Of a stretch of DNA of 64,000 nt, positions 1-9,537 are shown one piece after another. A model generated the notes under the pieces. The model did not search any database. It was not told where the DNA came from and saw only the letters and a list, made by a program, of their open reading frames with translations. Origin of the DNA: Cupriavidus sp. YR651 (lineage in GTDB: Bacteria; Pseudomonadota; Gammaproteobacteria; Burkholderiales; Burkholderiaceae); the NCBI RefSeq assembly GCF_900101625.1, contig NZ_FMYZ01000006.1, positions 1 through 64,000 on the forward strand, given 5' to 3'. How positions within the stretch are numbered: position 1 is the stretch's first letter; the number at the start of each line of letters is the position of its first letter. The translations under genes and the position numbers were made by a program.

Positions 1-1
1 C

Positions 2-862
2 ATGCTCTACCCCGAACTGTTCAAATCGTTGGAATCGGTCCGCTGGCACATGGACAAGGACATCCCATGGGATTCCTTCGACGCCAGTCTGCTGACCGAT
101 GACCAGGCGAAAACCATCCGCATGAATGCCATCACCGAATGGTCCGCCCTGCCGGCCACGGAGATGTTCCTGCGCGACAACCGCCACGATTCCGACTTTT
201 CGGCGTTCATGAGCATCTGGTTCTTCGAGGAACAGAAGCACTCGCTGGTGCTGATGGAGTACCTGCGCCGCTTCCGCCCCGACCTGGTGCCGACCGAGGA
301 GGAGCTGCACGCCGTGCGCTTCGAGTTCGACCCGGCCCCGCCGCTGGAAACGCTGATGCTGCATTTCTGCGGCGAGATCCGCCTGAACCACTGGTATCGC
401 CGCGCCGCCGAATGGCACTCGGAACCGGTGATCAAGCACATCTACCGCACGCTGTCCCAGGACGAAGCCCGCCACGGCGGCGCGTACCTGCGCTACATGA
501 AGAAGTACCTGGCCCAGTTTGGCGACTCGGCACGCGCGGCGTTTGCCAAAATCGGCGTGCTGATGGCATCGGCCCGCCGCACGGAAAAGCCGCTGCACCC
601 GACCAACCTGCACGTGAACAAGGCGTTGTTCCCCCGCGACACGGTGCAGTCGCGCCTGCCGGACCCGGACTGGCTCGAGCACTGGCTCGACGAGCAGATC
701 CGCTTTGACGAAGGCTGGGAAAAGAAGGTGATCGAACGGATCCTGCACAACATGTCGCTGCTGTTCGAGCGCACGTTTGATACGGTCCAGGACCTGAACC
801 GCTACCGCAAGGAACTGAACGCCAGCCTGCAGGCCGGCGGCGCCCAGCCGGCACAGGCCTGA
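2..862 (+). CDS. Ferritin-like di-iron protein (5' end at window edge)
   Basis: A 286-residue soluble helical protein. Di-iron-type motifs are visible: EEQKH near residue 77, EIRLNH near 126 and DEARHGG near 154, spaced as in the ferritin-like/acyl-ACP desaturase superfamily with two E..ExxH half-sites. This suggests a non-haem di-iron oxidase or oxygenase; the substrate cannot be told. The first ATG is at base 2, so the true start could lie upstream of the window. A strong terminator follows 29 bases after the stop, so this is the last gene of its transcript. No membrane segment or signal peptide is visible. The fold is well supported, the function is not. Confidence 0.7.
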   Translation: MLYPELFKSLESVRWHMDKDIPWDSFDASLLTDDQAKTIRMNAITEWSALPATEMFLRDNRHDSDFSAFMSIWFFEEQKHSLVLMEYLRRFRPDLVPTEEELHAVRFEFDPAPPLETLMLHFCGEIRLNHWYRRAAEWHSEPVIKHIYRTLSQDEARHGGAYLRYMKKYLAQFGDSARAAFAKIGVLMASARRTEKPLHPTNLHVNKALFPRDTVQSRLPDPDWLEHWLDEQIRFDEGWEKKVIERILHNMSLLFERTFDTVQDLNRYRKELNASLQAGGAQPAQA

Positions 863-890
863 CGCCCTTCCCTCTGGTTGTGCCCGAAGA

Positions 891-914
891 CCCCATCGCC
901 ACGATGGGGTTTTT
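891..914 (+). terminator. Rho-independent terminator after the ferritin-like gene
   Basis: Perfect 8-bp stem CCCCATCG/CGATGGGG with a 3-nt loop (CCA), followed directly by TTTTT. It sits 29 bases after the upstream stop codon. Confidence 0.9.
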
Positions 915-1017
915 CATTTCAGACACCGCCGCGCGCCGACCTCACACCTATCCACGCCGACCGGCGCCGATCCGGTAAGCTTGCGGCTTGCCGCACCCCA
1001 CTCGCACTCCGCCACTC

Positions 1018-1512
1018 ATGACCGCTCCCGCCTTCGAATCCAAGCTGGTTCCCGCCGACGATGTCGCCGCGCTGCACGCTGCCGTGGCGGCCCTGCCGCG
1101 CCCGCTGGTGTTCACCAACGGCGTGTTCGACATCCTGCATCGCGGCCACGCCACCTACCTGGCGCAGGCGCGCGACATGGGCGCCAGCCTGGTCGTGGGC
1201 GTCAACAGCGATGCGTCGGTGAGGATGCTGGGCAAGGGAGACGACCGGCCGCTCAATCACGAGAACGACCGCATGGCGCTGCTGGCGGCGCTGGCGTCGG
1301 TGGATCTGGTTGCGATGTTCCGGGAGCAAACCCCGGTGGAACTGATCCGGCTGGTCCGGCCGGACATCTATGTGAAGGGCGGCGACTACGACATCGACAC
1401 GCTCGAGGAAACCCGGCTCGTCCGCAGCTGGGGCGGCCAGGCGTTTGCGATCAACTTCCTGCACGACCGCTCGACCACCAAGCTGCTGACCAAGGTCCGC
1501 CAGCAGCGCTAG
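1018..1512 (+). CDS. rfaE2: D-glycero-beta-D-manno-heptose 1-phosphate adenylyltransferase
   Basis: 164 residues, nucleotidyltransferase (cytidylyltransferase-like) fold. It transfers AMP to heptose 1-phosphate to make ADP-heptose for the LPS inner core. The N-terminal signature NGVFDILHRGHATYL carries the HxGH nucleotide-binding motif; the family's VGVNSDAS and YVKGGDYD blocks follow. This is the stand-alone second half of what is bifunctional HldE in enterics, as is usual in beta-proteobacteria where the kinase is separate. ATG at 1018 was chosen over an upstream in-frame TTG at 988 because the homologous sequence begins near it. Convergent with the SPOR-domain gene. Confidence 0.9.
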   Translation: MTAPAFESKLVPADDVAALHAAVAALPRPLVFTNGVFDILHRGHATYLAQARDMGASLVVGVNSDASVRMLGKGDDRPLNHENDRMALLAALASVDLVAMFREQTPVELIRLVRPDIYVKGGDYDIDTLEETRLVRSWGGQAFAINFLHDRSTTKLLTKVRQQR

Positions 1513-1522
1513 ACATGGCGGC

Positions 1523-1549
1523 GGCGCGGGCTCGTTAGCCCACCGCGCC
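1523..1549. terminator. Hairpin between convergent genes, possible bidirectional terminator
   Basis: GGCGCGG (1523-1529) pairs with CCGCGCC (1543-1549), with an additional inner GGGCT/AGCCC pairing around a CGTT loop. It lies between the stops of rfaE2 and the SPOR gene. There is no U-tract on either strand, so efficiency is uncertain. Confidence 0.45.
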
Positions 1550-1580
1550 GATGGCGCCCCTGGTCCCTGGTTGGCGGCGA

Positions 1581-2444
1581 TCAGCCCGCAGCCCGCGCGG
1601 CCGCGTTGCCGTCGCCACGTGCCTGCGTCCCCGCGGGATTGCGCGGCGGCACCGCTGCCGGCTTGCAGGCCTGCAGCACGTCCGCGCCATAACGCTGGCG
1701 CACTTCATCCATGCGCGCCCGCACGGTATCGTCGGCTTGCTTCACGCGCAGCCACAGGCGCGATACCGGGCGCGGCGCATCGGTAATCAGCGCGGTCCGT
1801 ACGCCCTGCGTGCGCAACGATTCCAGGAATTTGTCGGCCCGCTCGCGCTCCCGGAACAAGCCCAGCGAAACCGTATAGGACTCGGGCTCCTCGCTGCTGA
1901 CTACCGACACATCCGTCACCTTGCGACGGCGCAGCTCGGCCAGCTTGCGATCGGCGTTTTCCCGCGTCGGCTGGGCAGGCAGGTGGACCCACCAGCGGAC
2001 CTGCTCGGTGCGCTCGAACTGCTCCACCGGCATCTGGCTCCCCGCAGCGATCGCGGCGAGGTCTTCCTTCGCGCGCTGCACGGTCTGCATCGAGAACCCG
2101 CCCATTTCCACGCATCGGTCATCCTCGGGCGTCCGGGCAGTTGCCAGCGTCACGTGGCCCGGCAGCGCGCCGCGCGGCGCGCCGGCCGTTCCGCCCGGGG
2201 TGTCCGGAAGGTTCGGCATGCCCGGCGCTCGCGGTACATCCGGCGCCGCGGCCTCGCTGCCGGACGGCGGCTGCAACTGCATGCGTTCGCGGCGGACCTG
2301 CTGGTCCACGCGCTGCGGCTCGCGCGGGCTTTCCAGCCATCCGGCCAACGGCTCCAGGCCGAATGCGCCCAGCACGGCGGCCAGCAGCATCGCATTGAGG
2401 AGCAGCAGGATCAGCAGCAGGACGATCAGGCGTCTCTGGGGCAT
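1581..2444 (-). CDS. SPOR-domain-like membrane protein
   Basis: 287 residues. An N-terminal membrane anchor (residues 5-30, Leu/Ile/Ala-rich) is followed by a Pro-rich linker and a C-terminal half resembling a SPOR (sporulation-related, peptidoglycan-binding) repeat, with the segment SYTVSLGLFRERERADKFLE about residue 190 onward. SPOR proteins bind denuded septal glycan in the periplasm; this one may do so at the division site. It is the last gene of a birA-coaX-SPOR transcription unit; coaX ends 48 bases upstream of its start. The placement next to coaX recurs in Ralstonia/Cupriavidus. It is not FtsN by length or N-terminal motif, so no symbol is given. Confidence 0.7.
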   Translation of the reverse strand: MPQRRLIVLLLILLLLNAMLLAAVLGAFGLEPLAGWLESPREPQRVDQQVRRERMQLQPPSGSEAAAPDVPRAPGMPNLPDTPGGTAGAPRGALPGHVTLATARTPEDDRCVEMGGFSMQTVQRAKEDLAAIAAGSQMPVEQFERTEQVRWWVHLPAQPTRENADRKLAELRRRKVTDVSVVSSEEPESYTVSLGLFRERERADKFLESLRTQGVRTALITDAPRPVSRLWLRVKQADDTVRARMDEVRQRYGADVLQACKPAAVPPRNPAGTQARGDGNAAARAAG

Positions 2445-2492
2445 GGAAGCAATCGGTTGGGGGATGCGGAGTCTGGAATGCGACGGACGCGC

Positions 2493-3320
2493 TCACGCGT
2501 GCGTTGCCATCGCGTGCAGTCCAAGCAGCACGAGATTATCGTGCATCTCGACCGGCATCGCGAGTGCTCCGGCCAACGCATGACGCGCGCCGCCCGAAAG
2601 CAGGCAACGGACGGGCCCGCGTTCCCCGAGCGCACGCCAGGAACGCTCGACGGCACCGGCCTGCGCGGCCAGGCAGCCGGCGGCGATGGCATCGTGTGTG
2701 TTGTCTGCGCCCAACGCTCGCACCGCACGCGCCGCCCCGGCACCGGTGTCGAGCACGTCCAGTTCCGGCAATTGCGCCGTGTTGCGCGCCAGCGTGCCCA
2801 GCATCAGGGCCAGGCCGGGCAGGATCAGGCCGCCTTCGAAGCGGGCGCCGTCCGGGCCCGCCGTGACGATGTCCAGCGTGGTCGCGGTGCCGGCCGTGAC
2901 GATCAGCAACGTCTCGCCGGGCAGCCAGCGATGCGCGCCGATGCTGCCGACCCAGCGATCCACGCCCAGTTGCGCGGGCTCGCGATAGCCGTTCTTCAGG
3001 TCGCCGTAGGCCGCCGTCGTGCGTACCCATTGCAGCGGGGGCGGCGTGCCGAAGGCGCTGGCCAGCGTGGCCTCGACCTCCGCGGCAATCGTCGCGCCCG
3101 CCACATTGGCGATCCAAACGGTGGGAATCCCGCCGCTGGCCAGGCCATGCCACGTACCGACCAGCGCCGCCAGTTCCGCAGGCGCCGCGTGGGTGGCGGC
3201 TCCCGCGTGCTGCCAGGGCGTGGGCAGCACGCCGGTTGCCGGCGGCGCGCCGGCGTCCGCCAGGCACCACGCCCACTTGAGGCGTGTGTTGCCAATATCG
3301 ATCAGCAGACGGGCGCTCAT
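2493..3320 (-). CDS. coaX: Type III pantothenate kinase
   Basis: 275 residues of the ASKHA ATPase fold. It phosphorylates pantothenate in the first committed step of coenzyme A synthesis, cytoplasmic. Visible motifs: N-terminal phosphate-binding [20 protein letters not shown] about residue 125, and [11 protein letters not shown] about residue 150. The start at 3320 was chosen because the reading frame's more upstream sequence is Arg-rich antisense of birA, and because this ATG overlaps the birA stop as ATGA, implying translational coupling. Type III enzymes are insensitive to CoA feedback and are the usual form in this family of bacteria. Confidence 0.93.
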   Translation of the reverse strand: MSARLLIDIGNTRLKWAWCLADAGAPPATGVLPTPWQHAGAATHAAPAELAALVGTWHGLASGGIPTVWIANVAGATIAAEVEATLASAFGTPPPLQWVRTTAAYGDLKNGYREPAQLGVDRWVGSIGAHRWLPGETLLIVTAGTATTLDIVTAGPDGARFEGGLILPGLALMLGTLARNTAQLPELDVLDTGAGAARAVRALGADNTHDAIAAGCLAAQAGAVERSWRALGERGPVRCLLSGGARHALAGALAMPVEMHDNLVLLGLHAMATHA

Positions 3321-4195
3321 GCCGCGGCTCCACGCAGCGAAACTTCGCCGCTGGCGATGCGTTGCAACCCTTCCGCCGTTTCCAGCAGCAGATGACCGTC
3401 GCCATCCACGCCGCGCGCCAGCCCCTCGGCCAGCAGCGCGCCGTCGTGCAGCAATCGCACGGGTTCGTCGCGGAACGCGTCGCGCGCGGACCATCGCGGG
3501 GCCATCGGCGCGAAGCCCGTTTCGAGGAATGCCAGCCGCATCGCGGCCAACCGGTCCAGCACCGCGCCCAGGATGCGCGTGGGATCGCGCGACGGGAGGA
3601 AGCCCGGTAGCGCCTCCGCCACGCCCGCCAGCTCGCGACCCAGCGCGGCCTCCATGCGCGCATCGCGCACGAGGTTCAGGCCGATGCCGATCACGGCCCA
3701 GACGCGCCGTGGCCCGGCCGGGACCGATTCGATCAGGATGCCGGCCAGCTTGCGGCCATCGATCTGCAGGTCATTCGGCCACTTCAGGCCCACGCGGGCC
3801 CCGAGCGCCGCGTCGCAGTCCTCCAGCGCCTCCGCCAGCGCCAGTCCGACGGCCAGCGAGAGCCCGCTCAATTGCGCTGGCGCCAGTGCCAGCGGCATGG
3901 CCACCGAGAACGTCAGCCCCGCCTGCCCTTGCCAGGGCCGGCCCTGACGTCCGCGACCCGCTGTCTGGCGATAGGCCACGCGCACGCGCGCCTGTTCCGA
4001 CCAGTCGGCCGTGCGGCAGGCCTGCGTCAGGTCGGCGTTGGTGGAACCGGTCTCCTCGATCACCTCCACCATCCAGTCGCGCGCCGGTCCGGTGGACAGC
4101 GCAGTGCGCAGGCCATTGGCATCGATGCACCAGGACGGCAACGCGGCGGCGTCATCGGCCATGGCGGAAACGGGGTGGTCAGGAACAGCGGGCAT
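3317..4195 (-). CDS. birA: Biotin--[acetyl-CoA carboxylase] ligase
   Basis: 292 residues. It activates biotin to biotinyl-AMP and ligates it to the carboxylase BCCP lysine. Seen: [10 protein letters not shown], the biotinyl-AMP loop [26 protein letters not shown] and the C-terminal SH3-like region. There is no N-terminal winged-helix domain, so this is a group I ligase that cannot act as the biotin operon repressor in the E. coli manner. An alternative start (MADDAA) lies 11 codons in. It overlaps coaX by 4 bases. Its promoter must lie in the 263-base gap shared with the divergent MCE operon. Confidence 0.92.
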   Translation of the reverse strand: MPAVPDHPVSAMADDAAALPSWCIDANGLRTALSTGPARDWMVEVIEETGSTNADLTQACRTADWSEQARVRVAYRQTAGRGRQGRPWQGQAGLTFSVAMPLALAPAQLSGLSLAVGLALAEALEDCDAALGARVGLKWPNDLQIDGRKLAGILIESVPAGPRRVWAVIGIGLNLVRDARMEAALGRELAGVAEALPGFLPSRDPTRILGAVLDRLAAMRLAFLETGFAPMAPRWSARDAFRDEPVRLLHDGALLAEGLARGVDGDGHLLLETAEGLQRIASGEVSLRGAAA

Positions 4196-4458
4196 GCGGG
4201 GGCACGAAAAGTGGATCAGCGTGTGAAAAATCGGGCCGGCCGGGAAACCTCGCGCACCGGCAGGCCGTCACAGGTGAGGCGTGCCGCGCACGATCCGGCA
4301 CGGACCGTGGTTAGCCGAGATTGTATCCGCGCCGCCCGCGATTGCCCGCCAGCCCTTGCGGGACAAGCGTCCGTGGCGATGTGAGCTGACATCCGGTCGC
4401 CACGTCACGGCCGGTAGCATAGAATCGAGACTCCCCCATCACATCGCCCCATCTTCAT

Positions 4459-5589
4459 TTGGACCGCCAGCCGACGCCCGCCATCGAGATTTCGCGCCAG
4501 GACGGAGCCTTCAGCGTACAACTGCAGGGGGACTGGACGGCGCTCGCGCTTGCCGGCTGCCACGAGGCCCGCGGGCTGCGCGCGCAGCTGCATGCGCTGA
4601 CCGAGGCCCCGCAGCACGCGGAATGGTCACTGTCCGACGTCACCCGCCTGGACCATATCGGCGCGCAACTGATCTGGCAGGCCTGGAACGGCAAGATGCC
4701 GGAGCGCGTCGCCATCAATGACGGCCAGCGACGCGTGTTCGACCGCATCGCCAACCTGCGCACCGAGGGCTGGAAGAAGAAGATCGTGGACCGCTTCAAC
4801 CCGGTCACGATCCTCGGCGCGAGCCTGTTGTCGATGCTCACCCAGCTGGCAATCGGCGTCACGATGCTCGGCCAGTTGAGCTTCGACCTGCTGCGCTTCC
4901 TGCGCGCCCCGCACCGCGGGCCGTGGCGCGAGATCTCCGCGCATGTCTACAACGTCGGCTACAAGGCACTGGGGATCACCGCGCTGGTCGGCTTCCTGAT
5001 CGGCATCGTGCTGTCCTACCTGTCCGCCAACCAGTTGCGGAGCTACGGCGCCAGCACGTTCATCGTCAATATCCTCGGCATGGCCGTGATCCGCGAGCTG
5101 GGCCCCGTGCTGGCCGCGATCCTGGTGGCCGGCCGCTCCGGGTCCGCCATCACCGCGCAGATCGGCGTGATGCGCGTGACCGAGGAGCTCGACGCGATGC
5201 GCGTGATGGGCATCTCGCACGGCTTCCGCCTGATCATGCCGCGCGTGATCGCGCTGGCGGTGTCGATGCCGCTGCTGGTGGCATGGACCGACCTGATGGC
5301 AATTCTTGGCGGCATGACGGCCGCGCGGCTGCAACTCGGCATCAGCTTCTCGTTTTTCCTGCGCCAGTTGCCCGATGCGGTGCCGGTGGCCAACCTGTGG
5401 CTTGGCCTGGGCAAGGGCGTGGCGTTCGGCATGCTGATCGCGCTGACCGCGTGCCACTTCGGCCTGCGCATCAAGCCCAACACGCAGAGCCTCGGCGAAG
5501 GCACGACGGCATCGGTCGTGACATCGATCACCGTGGTGATCCTGGCCGATGCGATCTTCGCGATCCTGTTCAAGGAAGTGGGAATATGA
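4459..5589 (+). CDS. MlaE-family ABC permease with fused N-terminal STAS-like domain
   Basis: 376 residues. Residues 1-100 look like a STAS/MlaB-type domain (EISRQDGAFSVQLQGDW, then SLSDVTRLDHIGAQLIW); residues 110-376 are the MlaE permease with its multiple membrane helices and conserved LVGFLIGIVLSYLSANQL and LVAGRSGSAITAQIG segments. It is the membrane component of an MCE phospholipid transporter in the inner membrane. The reading frame has no ATG; TTG at 4459 is the most upstream usable start because an in-frame stop lies at 4420. A TAGAAT box at 4420-4425 could be the -10 of the operon promoter, without a convincing -35. Followed by the ATPase with ATGA overlap. Confidence 0.88.
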   Translation: MDRQPTPAIEISRQDGAFSVQLQGDWTALALAGCHEARGLRAQLHALTEAPQHAEWSLSDVTRLDHIGAQLIWQAWNGKMPERVAINDGQRRVFDRIANLRTEGWKKKIVDRFNPVTILGASLLSMLTQLAIGVTMLGQLSFDLLRFLRAPHRGPWREISAHVYNVGYKALGITALVGFLIGIVLSYLSANQLRSYGASTFIVNILGMAVIRELGPVLAAILVAGRSGSAITAQIGVMRVTEELDAMRVMGISHGFRLIMPRVIALAVSMPLLVAWTDLMAILGGMTAARLQLGISFSFFLRQLPDAVPVANLWLGLGKGVAFGMLIALTACHFGLRIKPNTQSLGEGTTASVVTSITVVILADAIFAILFKEVGI

Positions 5590-6425
5590 ACGCGCCCATG
5601 CCTGCGACGCCGGCCTGCGGCGAGACCATCATCGAGGTCCGCAACCTGGTCAAGCGCTATGGTGACAACCTCGTCCATGACGGCCTGGACCTGGACGTCT
5701 GCCGCGGCGAAGTCCTGTCGATCGTCGGCGGGTCGGGCACCGGCAAGACCGTGCTGCTGCGCCAGATCGTGGGGCTGGAGCGTCCGACGTCCGGGTCGAT
5801 CAAGGTCTTCGGCGAAAGCCCCTCGACGCTGCGCCCGGCCCAGTTGCAGGCGCTGCGCAATCGCTGGGGGCTGCAGTTCCAGCGCGGCGCGCTGTTCTCG
5901 GCGCTTTCCGTGATCGACAACATCGCGCTGCCGATGCGGGAGCTTCGCGCACTGCCCGACAACCTGATCTGCCAGGCATCGCTGCTCAAGCTGCAGCTGG
6001 TGGGCCTCTCCGCGAAGGACGCGGACAAGAAGCCTTCCGACCTGTCCGGTGGCATGATCAAGCGGGTGGCGCTGGCGCGCGCGCTGGCACTGGAACCGGA
6101 GCTGGTCTTCCTCGACGAACCCACGGCCGGCCTGGACCCGATGGCGTCCGACGACTACGTCGCGCTGATCCGCGAGTTGCGCCGCGAGCTCGGCCTGACC
6201 GTGGTGATGATCACGCACGACCTCGACACGCTGGTGGCGCTGTCCGACCGCGTGGCCGTGCTGGCCGACCACAAGGTGCTGGCCGCCGCCCCGATCCCCG
6301 AACTGGTGAAGATCGACCATCCGTTCATTCGAGAATATTTCCTGGGCGATCGTGCCCAACGCGCGATGCAGGCATTGCCCGCCCCCACTGGCGACGCGGC
6401 GCGCCTGCCCTCCGGAGAATCCTGA
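5586..6425 (+). CDS. MlaF-like ABC transporter ATPase
   Basis: 279 residues. Walker A GGSGTGKT about residue 49, Q-loop region QFQRGALFS, ABC signature LSGGM, Walker B LVFLDEPTAGLDP, and a switch His in MITHDLDTL. It energises the adjacent MlaE-type permease and MCE protein for lipid movement between the inner and outer membranes. The start ATG overlaps the permease stop (ATGA) and the stop shares one base with the next start (TGATG), so three cistrons are tightly coupled. The longer frame upstream is antisense-quality sequence and was not used. Confidence 0.9.
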   Translation: MNAPMPATPACGETIIEVRNLVKRYGDNLVHDGLDLDVCRGEVLSIVGGSGTGKTVLLRQIVGLERPTSGSIKVFGESPSTLRPAQLQALRNRWGLQFQRGALFSALSVIDNIALPMRELRALPDNLICQASLLKLQLVGLSAKDADKKPSDLSGGMIKRVALARALALEPELVFLDEPTAGLDPMASDDYVALIRELRRELGLTVVMITHDLDTLVALSDRVAVLADHKVLAAAPIPELVKIDHPFIREYFLGDRAQRAMQALPAPTGDAARLPSGES

Positions 6426-7366
6426 TGGAAAACAAGTCAAACGCCTTCCTGGCCGGCGTGTTCACCATCGGCCTGGCCATCCTGGTGCTGTTTGCGCTGT
6501 TCTGGTTCAGCAGCGACCACGCCGTGCGCGTGCCGTACGACCTCATCACGCGGTCCACGGTGAACGGGCTGGGGCCGCAGGCCGATGTGAAGTATCGCGG
6601 GCTCGATGTGGGCAAGGTGCTGTCGATCAAGTTCGACCCGCAGGTGCCGGGCCAGATCATCGTGCGCATCAGCGTGAACCAGGACACCCCGATCACGCGC
6701 ACCACCTACGCCACGCTGGGCTTCCAGGGCGTGACCGGCATTGCCTATGTGCAGCTGGACGACACCGCGCGCGAGGAAGGCGCTGCCCAGAGCTCGCCAC
6801 GGCTGCCCACCACGGCGCGCACACCGGCGCGCATCGTCATGCGCCCGGGCTTCTTCGAGGAACTGGAAAAGCGCGGGGATTCGCTGCTGACGCAGACCGA
6901 GACGCTGATGGCATCGCTCAACGAGATGTTCCAGACCGTCAACCGCGACGAGCTGATGGGCGCGATCCGCGCCGTACACAAGACGGCCGAGGACTACTCG
7001 CGACTGTCGGCATCGCTGCAGCCGGCCGCCGCCAGGCTGCCGCAGGCCGTGGAAAACCTCAATGCGACGCTGGCCTCCACGCGCCGCCTGACGGATGAAG
7101 TGGCGAACCCCAATGGCACCGTGATGCGTACCGTGGACCGCGTCGGCGAGAACCTGCAGGGCGCGGCGGATTCGGTGCAATCCACCGCCGGCATCGTCAA
7201 TCAGGAAACCCTGCCGCAACTGAACGGCCTGGCGCGCGATGCCCGCCAGACGGCGCGCAGCATCGACCGGGCCGCCGGCCAGTTCAACGACCGCCCGAGC
7301 AGCGTGCTGTTTGGTGGCCCCTCGCCTGCGCCGGGTCCGGGCGAGCCGGGATTCCACGCGCCGTGA
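6425..7366 (+). CDS. MlaD/MCE-domain protein
   Basis: 313 residues. A single N-terminal membrane helix (residues 10-30), then one MCE domain (about 38-115; VPYDLITRSTVNGLGPQADVKYRG and the LGFQGVTGIAYVQL segment), then a long helical C-terminal region, ending in a Pro/Gly-rich tail. MCE proteins assemble as hexameric rings that bind phospholipid in the periplasm. It is longer than E. coli MlaD (about 183 residues) because of the helical C-terminus, more like the PqiB/needle-type or Burkholderiales family members. It overlaps the next frame's GTG by 4 bases. Confidence 0.88.
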   Translation: MENKSNAFLAGVFTIGLAILVLFALFWFSSDHAVRVPYDLITRSTVNGLGPQADVKYRGLDVGKVLSIKFDPQVPGQIIVRISVNQDTPITRTTYATLGFQGVTGIAYVQLDDTAREEGAAQSSPRLPTTARTPARIVMRPGFFEELEKRGDSLLTQTETLMASLNEMFQTVNRDELMGAIRAVHKTAEDYSRLSASLQPAAARLPQAVENLNATLASTRRLTDEVANPNGTVMRTVDRVGENLQGAADSVQSTAGIVNQETLPQLNGLARDARQTARSIDRAAGQFNDRPSSVLFGGPSPAPGPGEPGFHAP

Positions 7367-7398
7367 CACGGCGCCCCTCCATTGACCGAGACATCGTT

Positions 7399-8187
7399 AT
7401 GACGCCTGCTCCCGCCCTCGCAAGGCCCGCTGCGCGCTTCGCCACCTGCCTGACGCTGACGGTGGCGCTGGTCGGGCTGGCCGGCTGCAGCGCGCTGTCG
7501 CCCCCGCCGCCGACACTGACGTACGACCTGGGTCCGCTGGCCGCCACGCCGTCGCAGGCGCCGGCGCCCTTGCCGAAGCTGCGCGTCGCGCAGACCGAAG
7601 GCCCGATCTGGATGGATGGCCACGGGATCTACTACCGTTTGCAATACACGCAAGCCCAGCGGCTGCAGGCCTACGCCACGCAGCGATGGGTGGATACGCC
7701 GACCCGGCTGTTCGATGACCGGCTGCGCGAGGCCGTCGCGTCACGCGGCGCGCTGACCTGGTCTGGCGACACCTCGGTGCCGGCGCTCAGGGTGGACGTG
7801 CTGGCCTTCGAGCAGGTGTTCGACAGCCCCACAGCCAGCCGTGGCGTGGTCCGCGCGCGCGCGACCGTGTATCACAAGGGATTGATCGGCCAGAAGACGT
7901 TTGTCGCCGAGCAGCCAGCCACCAGCGCCGACGGCGCGGGCGGCGTGCGCGCGCTGTCGGCCGGCAGCGACGCCGTGATCGCGGCGATCCTCGACTGGAC
8001 CGCCACGTTGCCACTCGACGCCGCGGCCGCCAGCGGGCCGGCGCAATCGCCGGATGCGGCGCCGCCGGGCCGGAACGTGGCGCCGCCAGCGACGCGCCCA
8101 CCCGCGCCGAAGCCCGCATCCACATCCGCGTCGTCGCCGACCTCGCCGACCTCGCCGACGTCTGCACGTGAGCAAGCGCGTGAGTAA
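7399..8187 (+). CDS. ABC-type transport auxiliary lipoprotein (PqiC-like)
   Basis: 262 residues. A lipoprotein signal peptide is clear from this ATG, ending in a lipobox VGLAGC about residue 29. The mature part resembles the ABC transport auxiliary family found with MCE operons (segments YDLGPL, IYYRLQYTQAQRLQAYA, RVDVLAFEQVF). It is probably outer-membrane anchored and receives the lipid path. A GTG at 7363, overlapping the MCE stop as GTGA, would add 12 residues before the signal peptide; the ATG gives a more typical one. The C-terminus is low-complexity Ala/Pro/Ser, with a 9-base tandem repeat coding for SPT units. Confidence 0.85.
   Translation: MTPAPALARPAARFATCLTLTVALVGLAGCSALSPPPPTLTYDLGPLAATPSQAPAPLPKLRVAQTEGPIWMDGHGIYYRLQYTQAQRLQAYATQRWVDTPTRLFDDRLREAVASRGALTWSGDTSVPALRVDVLAFEQVFDSPTASRGVVRARATVYHKGLIGQKTFVAEQPATSADGAGGVRALSAGSDAVIAAILDWTATLPLDAAAASGPAQSPDAAPPGRNVAPPATRPPAPKPASTSASSPTSPTSPTSAREQARE
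8134..8160 (+). repeat. 9-base tandem repeat, three copies
   Basis: Three consecutive copies of TCGCCGACC (the last with one change) inside the auxiliary lipoprotein gene, encoding Ser-Pro-Thr three times in its low-complexity tail. Confidence 0.85.
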
Positions 8188-8229
8188 GCGCGTGACCAAG
8201 GATTCCTTGTTGTAAGAGACACTGCCGTC

Positions 8230-9537
8230 ATGGCCCTGGCCGCACCTCCACCTCCCCAACCGCCCAGCCCACCGCTGCACCCGCGCCAGGCTGAGCTGGA
8301 TGGCTGGCTCCCCCGCCACTCGCCGCTGGCGCGTGTGGGGTTGATCTGCTTCACGCTGCTGGTGGTCTACGCAAGCCTCTATCCGTTCACCGGCTGGGTC
8401 GACAACGGCATTTCGCCGTTTGCCTACCTGACCGCGCCAAAGCCGCGCTATATCACCGAGTTCGACCTGCTGACCAACGTGCTCGGCTACTGTCCGTTCG
8501 GTGCGCTGGTCGTGCTGTCGCTGCACCCGCGCGTCTCCGGTGCGCGCGCCACACTGATCGCGCTGGTGGCCGGGGCCTTGCTGTCGGCGGTGATGGAAGC
8601 GCTGCAAACCTGGCTGCCCAGCCGCATTCCCTCCAACATCGACCTGATCACCAATGCGCTCGGCGCGCTGCTGGGCGCCGCGATGGTGGCGCCGTTCACG
8701 AGCGCGCTGATTGATCGCGGCACGCTCACGCGGCTGCGCATGGCGTGGTTCGAACCCCACGCCAGCTTCGCGATCATCCTGGTAATGCTGTGGCCCTTCG
8801 CCCAGGTCTTTCCGCAGGAGCACTTGTTCGGCATGGGCGGCATCGTGCGCGAATGGCTGACGGACCCCGACTCATGGCCGATGGAGCTGCTGCAAACCTA
8901 TGTGCCGTCGCTACTCGATTGGCAGGAAGACATCGGCCTGCGTCCGGACGACATGCAGGCGCAGCAGTTGCTGGAAACATTGGTGACCGCATGCAGCTGG
9001 ATTGGCACGGGATTGTTCGCGTCGATTGCCATGCGGCGCACCGCCCCGATGTTGCGCATCCTGGCGGGCCTGTTGACGGGCGCGCTGATCATCAAGGCGG
9101 CCGTGGCGGAGCTGCAGTTCCCGGATGACAACGCCTTCAACTGGCTATCCGAGGGTGGGCGTTTTGCGCTGCTGACAAGTTCGCTGGTGCTGGTGTTGCT
9201 GCTGCGCCTGCCGCGCTGGCTGCGGGCGATGCTGGCGACGCTGGCGCTGGCGGCCCTGGTCGCGCTGACCAACGTGCTGCCGCCCAATCCCTATGCGTGG
9301 ATCTCCGAGCAAGGCTGGCGCATGGGCCGCTTTATCCATTTCAACAGCCTGGCGCAATGGCTGGGCTGGCTATGGCCGTTCATGGCCTTCTGCTATATCG
9401 CGTGGCGCTTCGAGCAAGCCGGCCTGCGGCGGCGGCTGCAGCGGCGTGCGCGCCGGCGCGCCACGGCGCGCGCGGTGGCGGCGGCCATGGACCAGCCGCC
9501 GAAATCCAAACCACCGAAGTCGCGCCGTACGTCTTAG
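8230..9537 (+). CDS. VanZ-like family membrane protein
   Basis: 435 residues with multiple hydrophobic segments. The N-terminal half carries the VanZ-like pattern: [24 protein letters not shown], then [29 protein letters not shown]. The second half has a further set of membrane helices with no family assignment, and the protein ends in a basic cytoplasmic tail. VanZ itself gives low teicoplanin resistance; the general family role is unknown. It lies 42 bases after the MCE operon and could be co-transcribed. The last 4 bases overlap the 3' end of the convergent pcp gene. Confidence 0.8.
   Translation: MALAAPPPPQPPSPPLHPRQAELDGWLPRHSPLARVGLICFTLLVVYASLYPFTGWVDNGISPFAYLTAPKPRYITEFDLLTNVLGYCPFGALVVLSLHPRVSGARATLIALVAGALLSAVMEALQTWLPSRIPSNIDLITNALGALLGAAMVAPFTSALIDRGTLTRLRMAWFEPHASFAIILVMLWPFAQVFPQEHLFGMGGIVREWLTDPDSWPMELLQTYVPSLLDWQEDIGLRPDDMQAQQLLETLVTACSWIGTGLFASIAMRRTAPMLRILAGLLTGALIIKAAVAELQFPDDNAFNWLSEGGRFALLTSSLVLVLLLRLPRWLRAMLATLALAALVALTNVLPPNPYAWISEQGWRMGRFIHFNSLAQWLGWLWPFMAFCYIAWRFEQAGLRRRLQRRARRRATARAVAAAMDQPPKSKPPKSRRTS

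Noticed and set aside
3321..3494. A 58-residue N-terminal extension of coaX
   Set aside because: Arg/Gly-rich antisense of birA; the conserved phosphate-binding start is at 3320 with an ATGA overlap.
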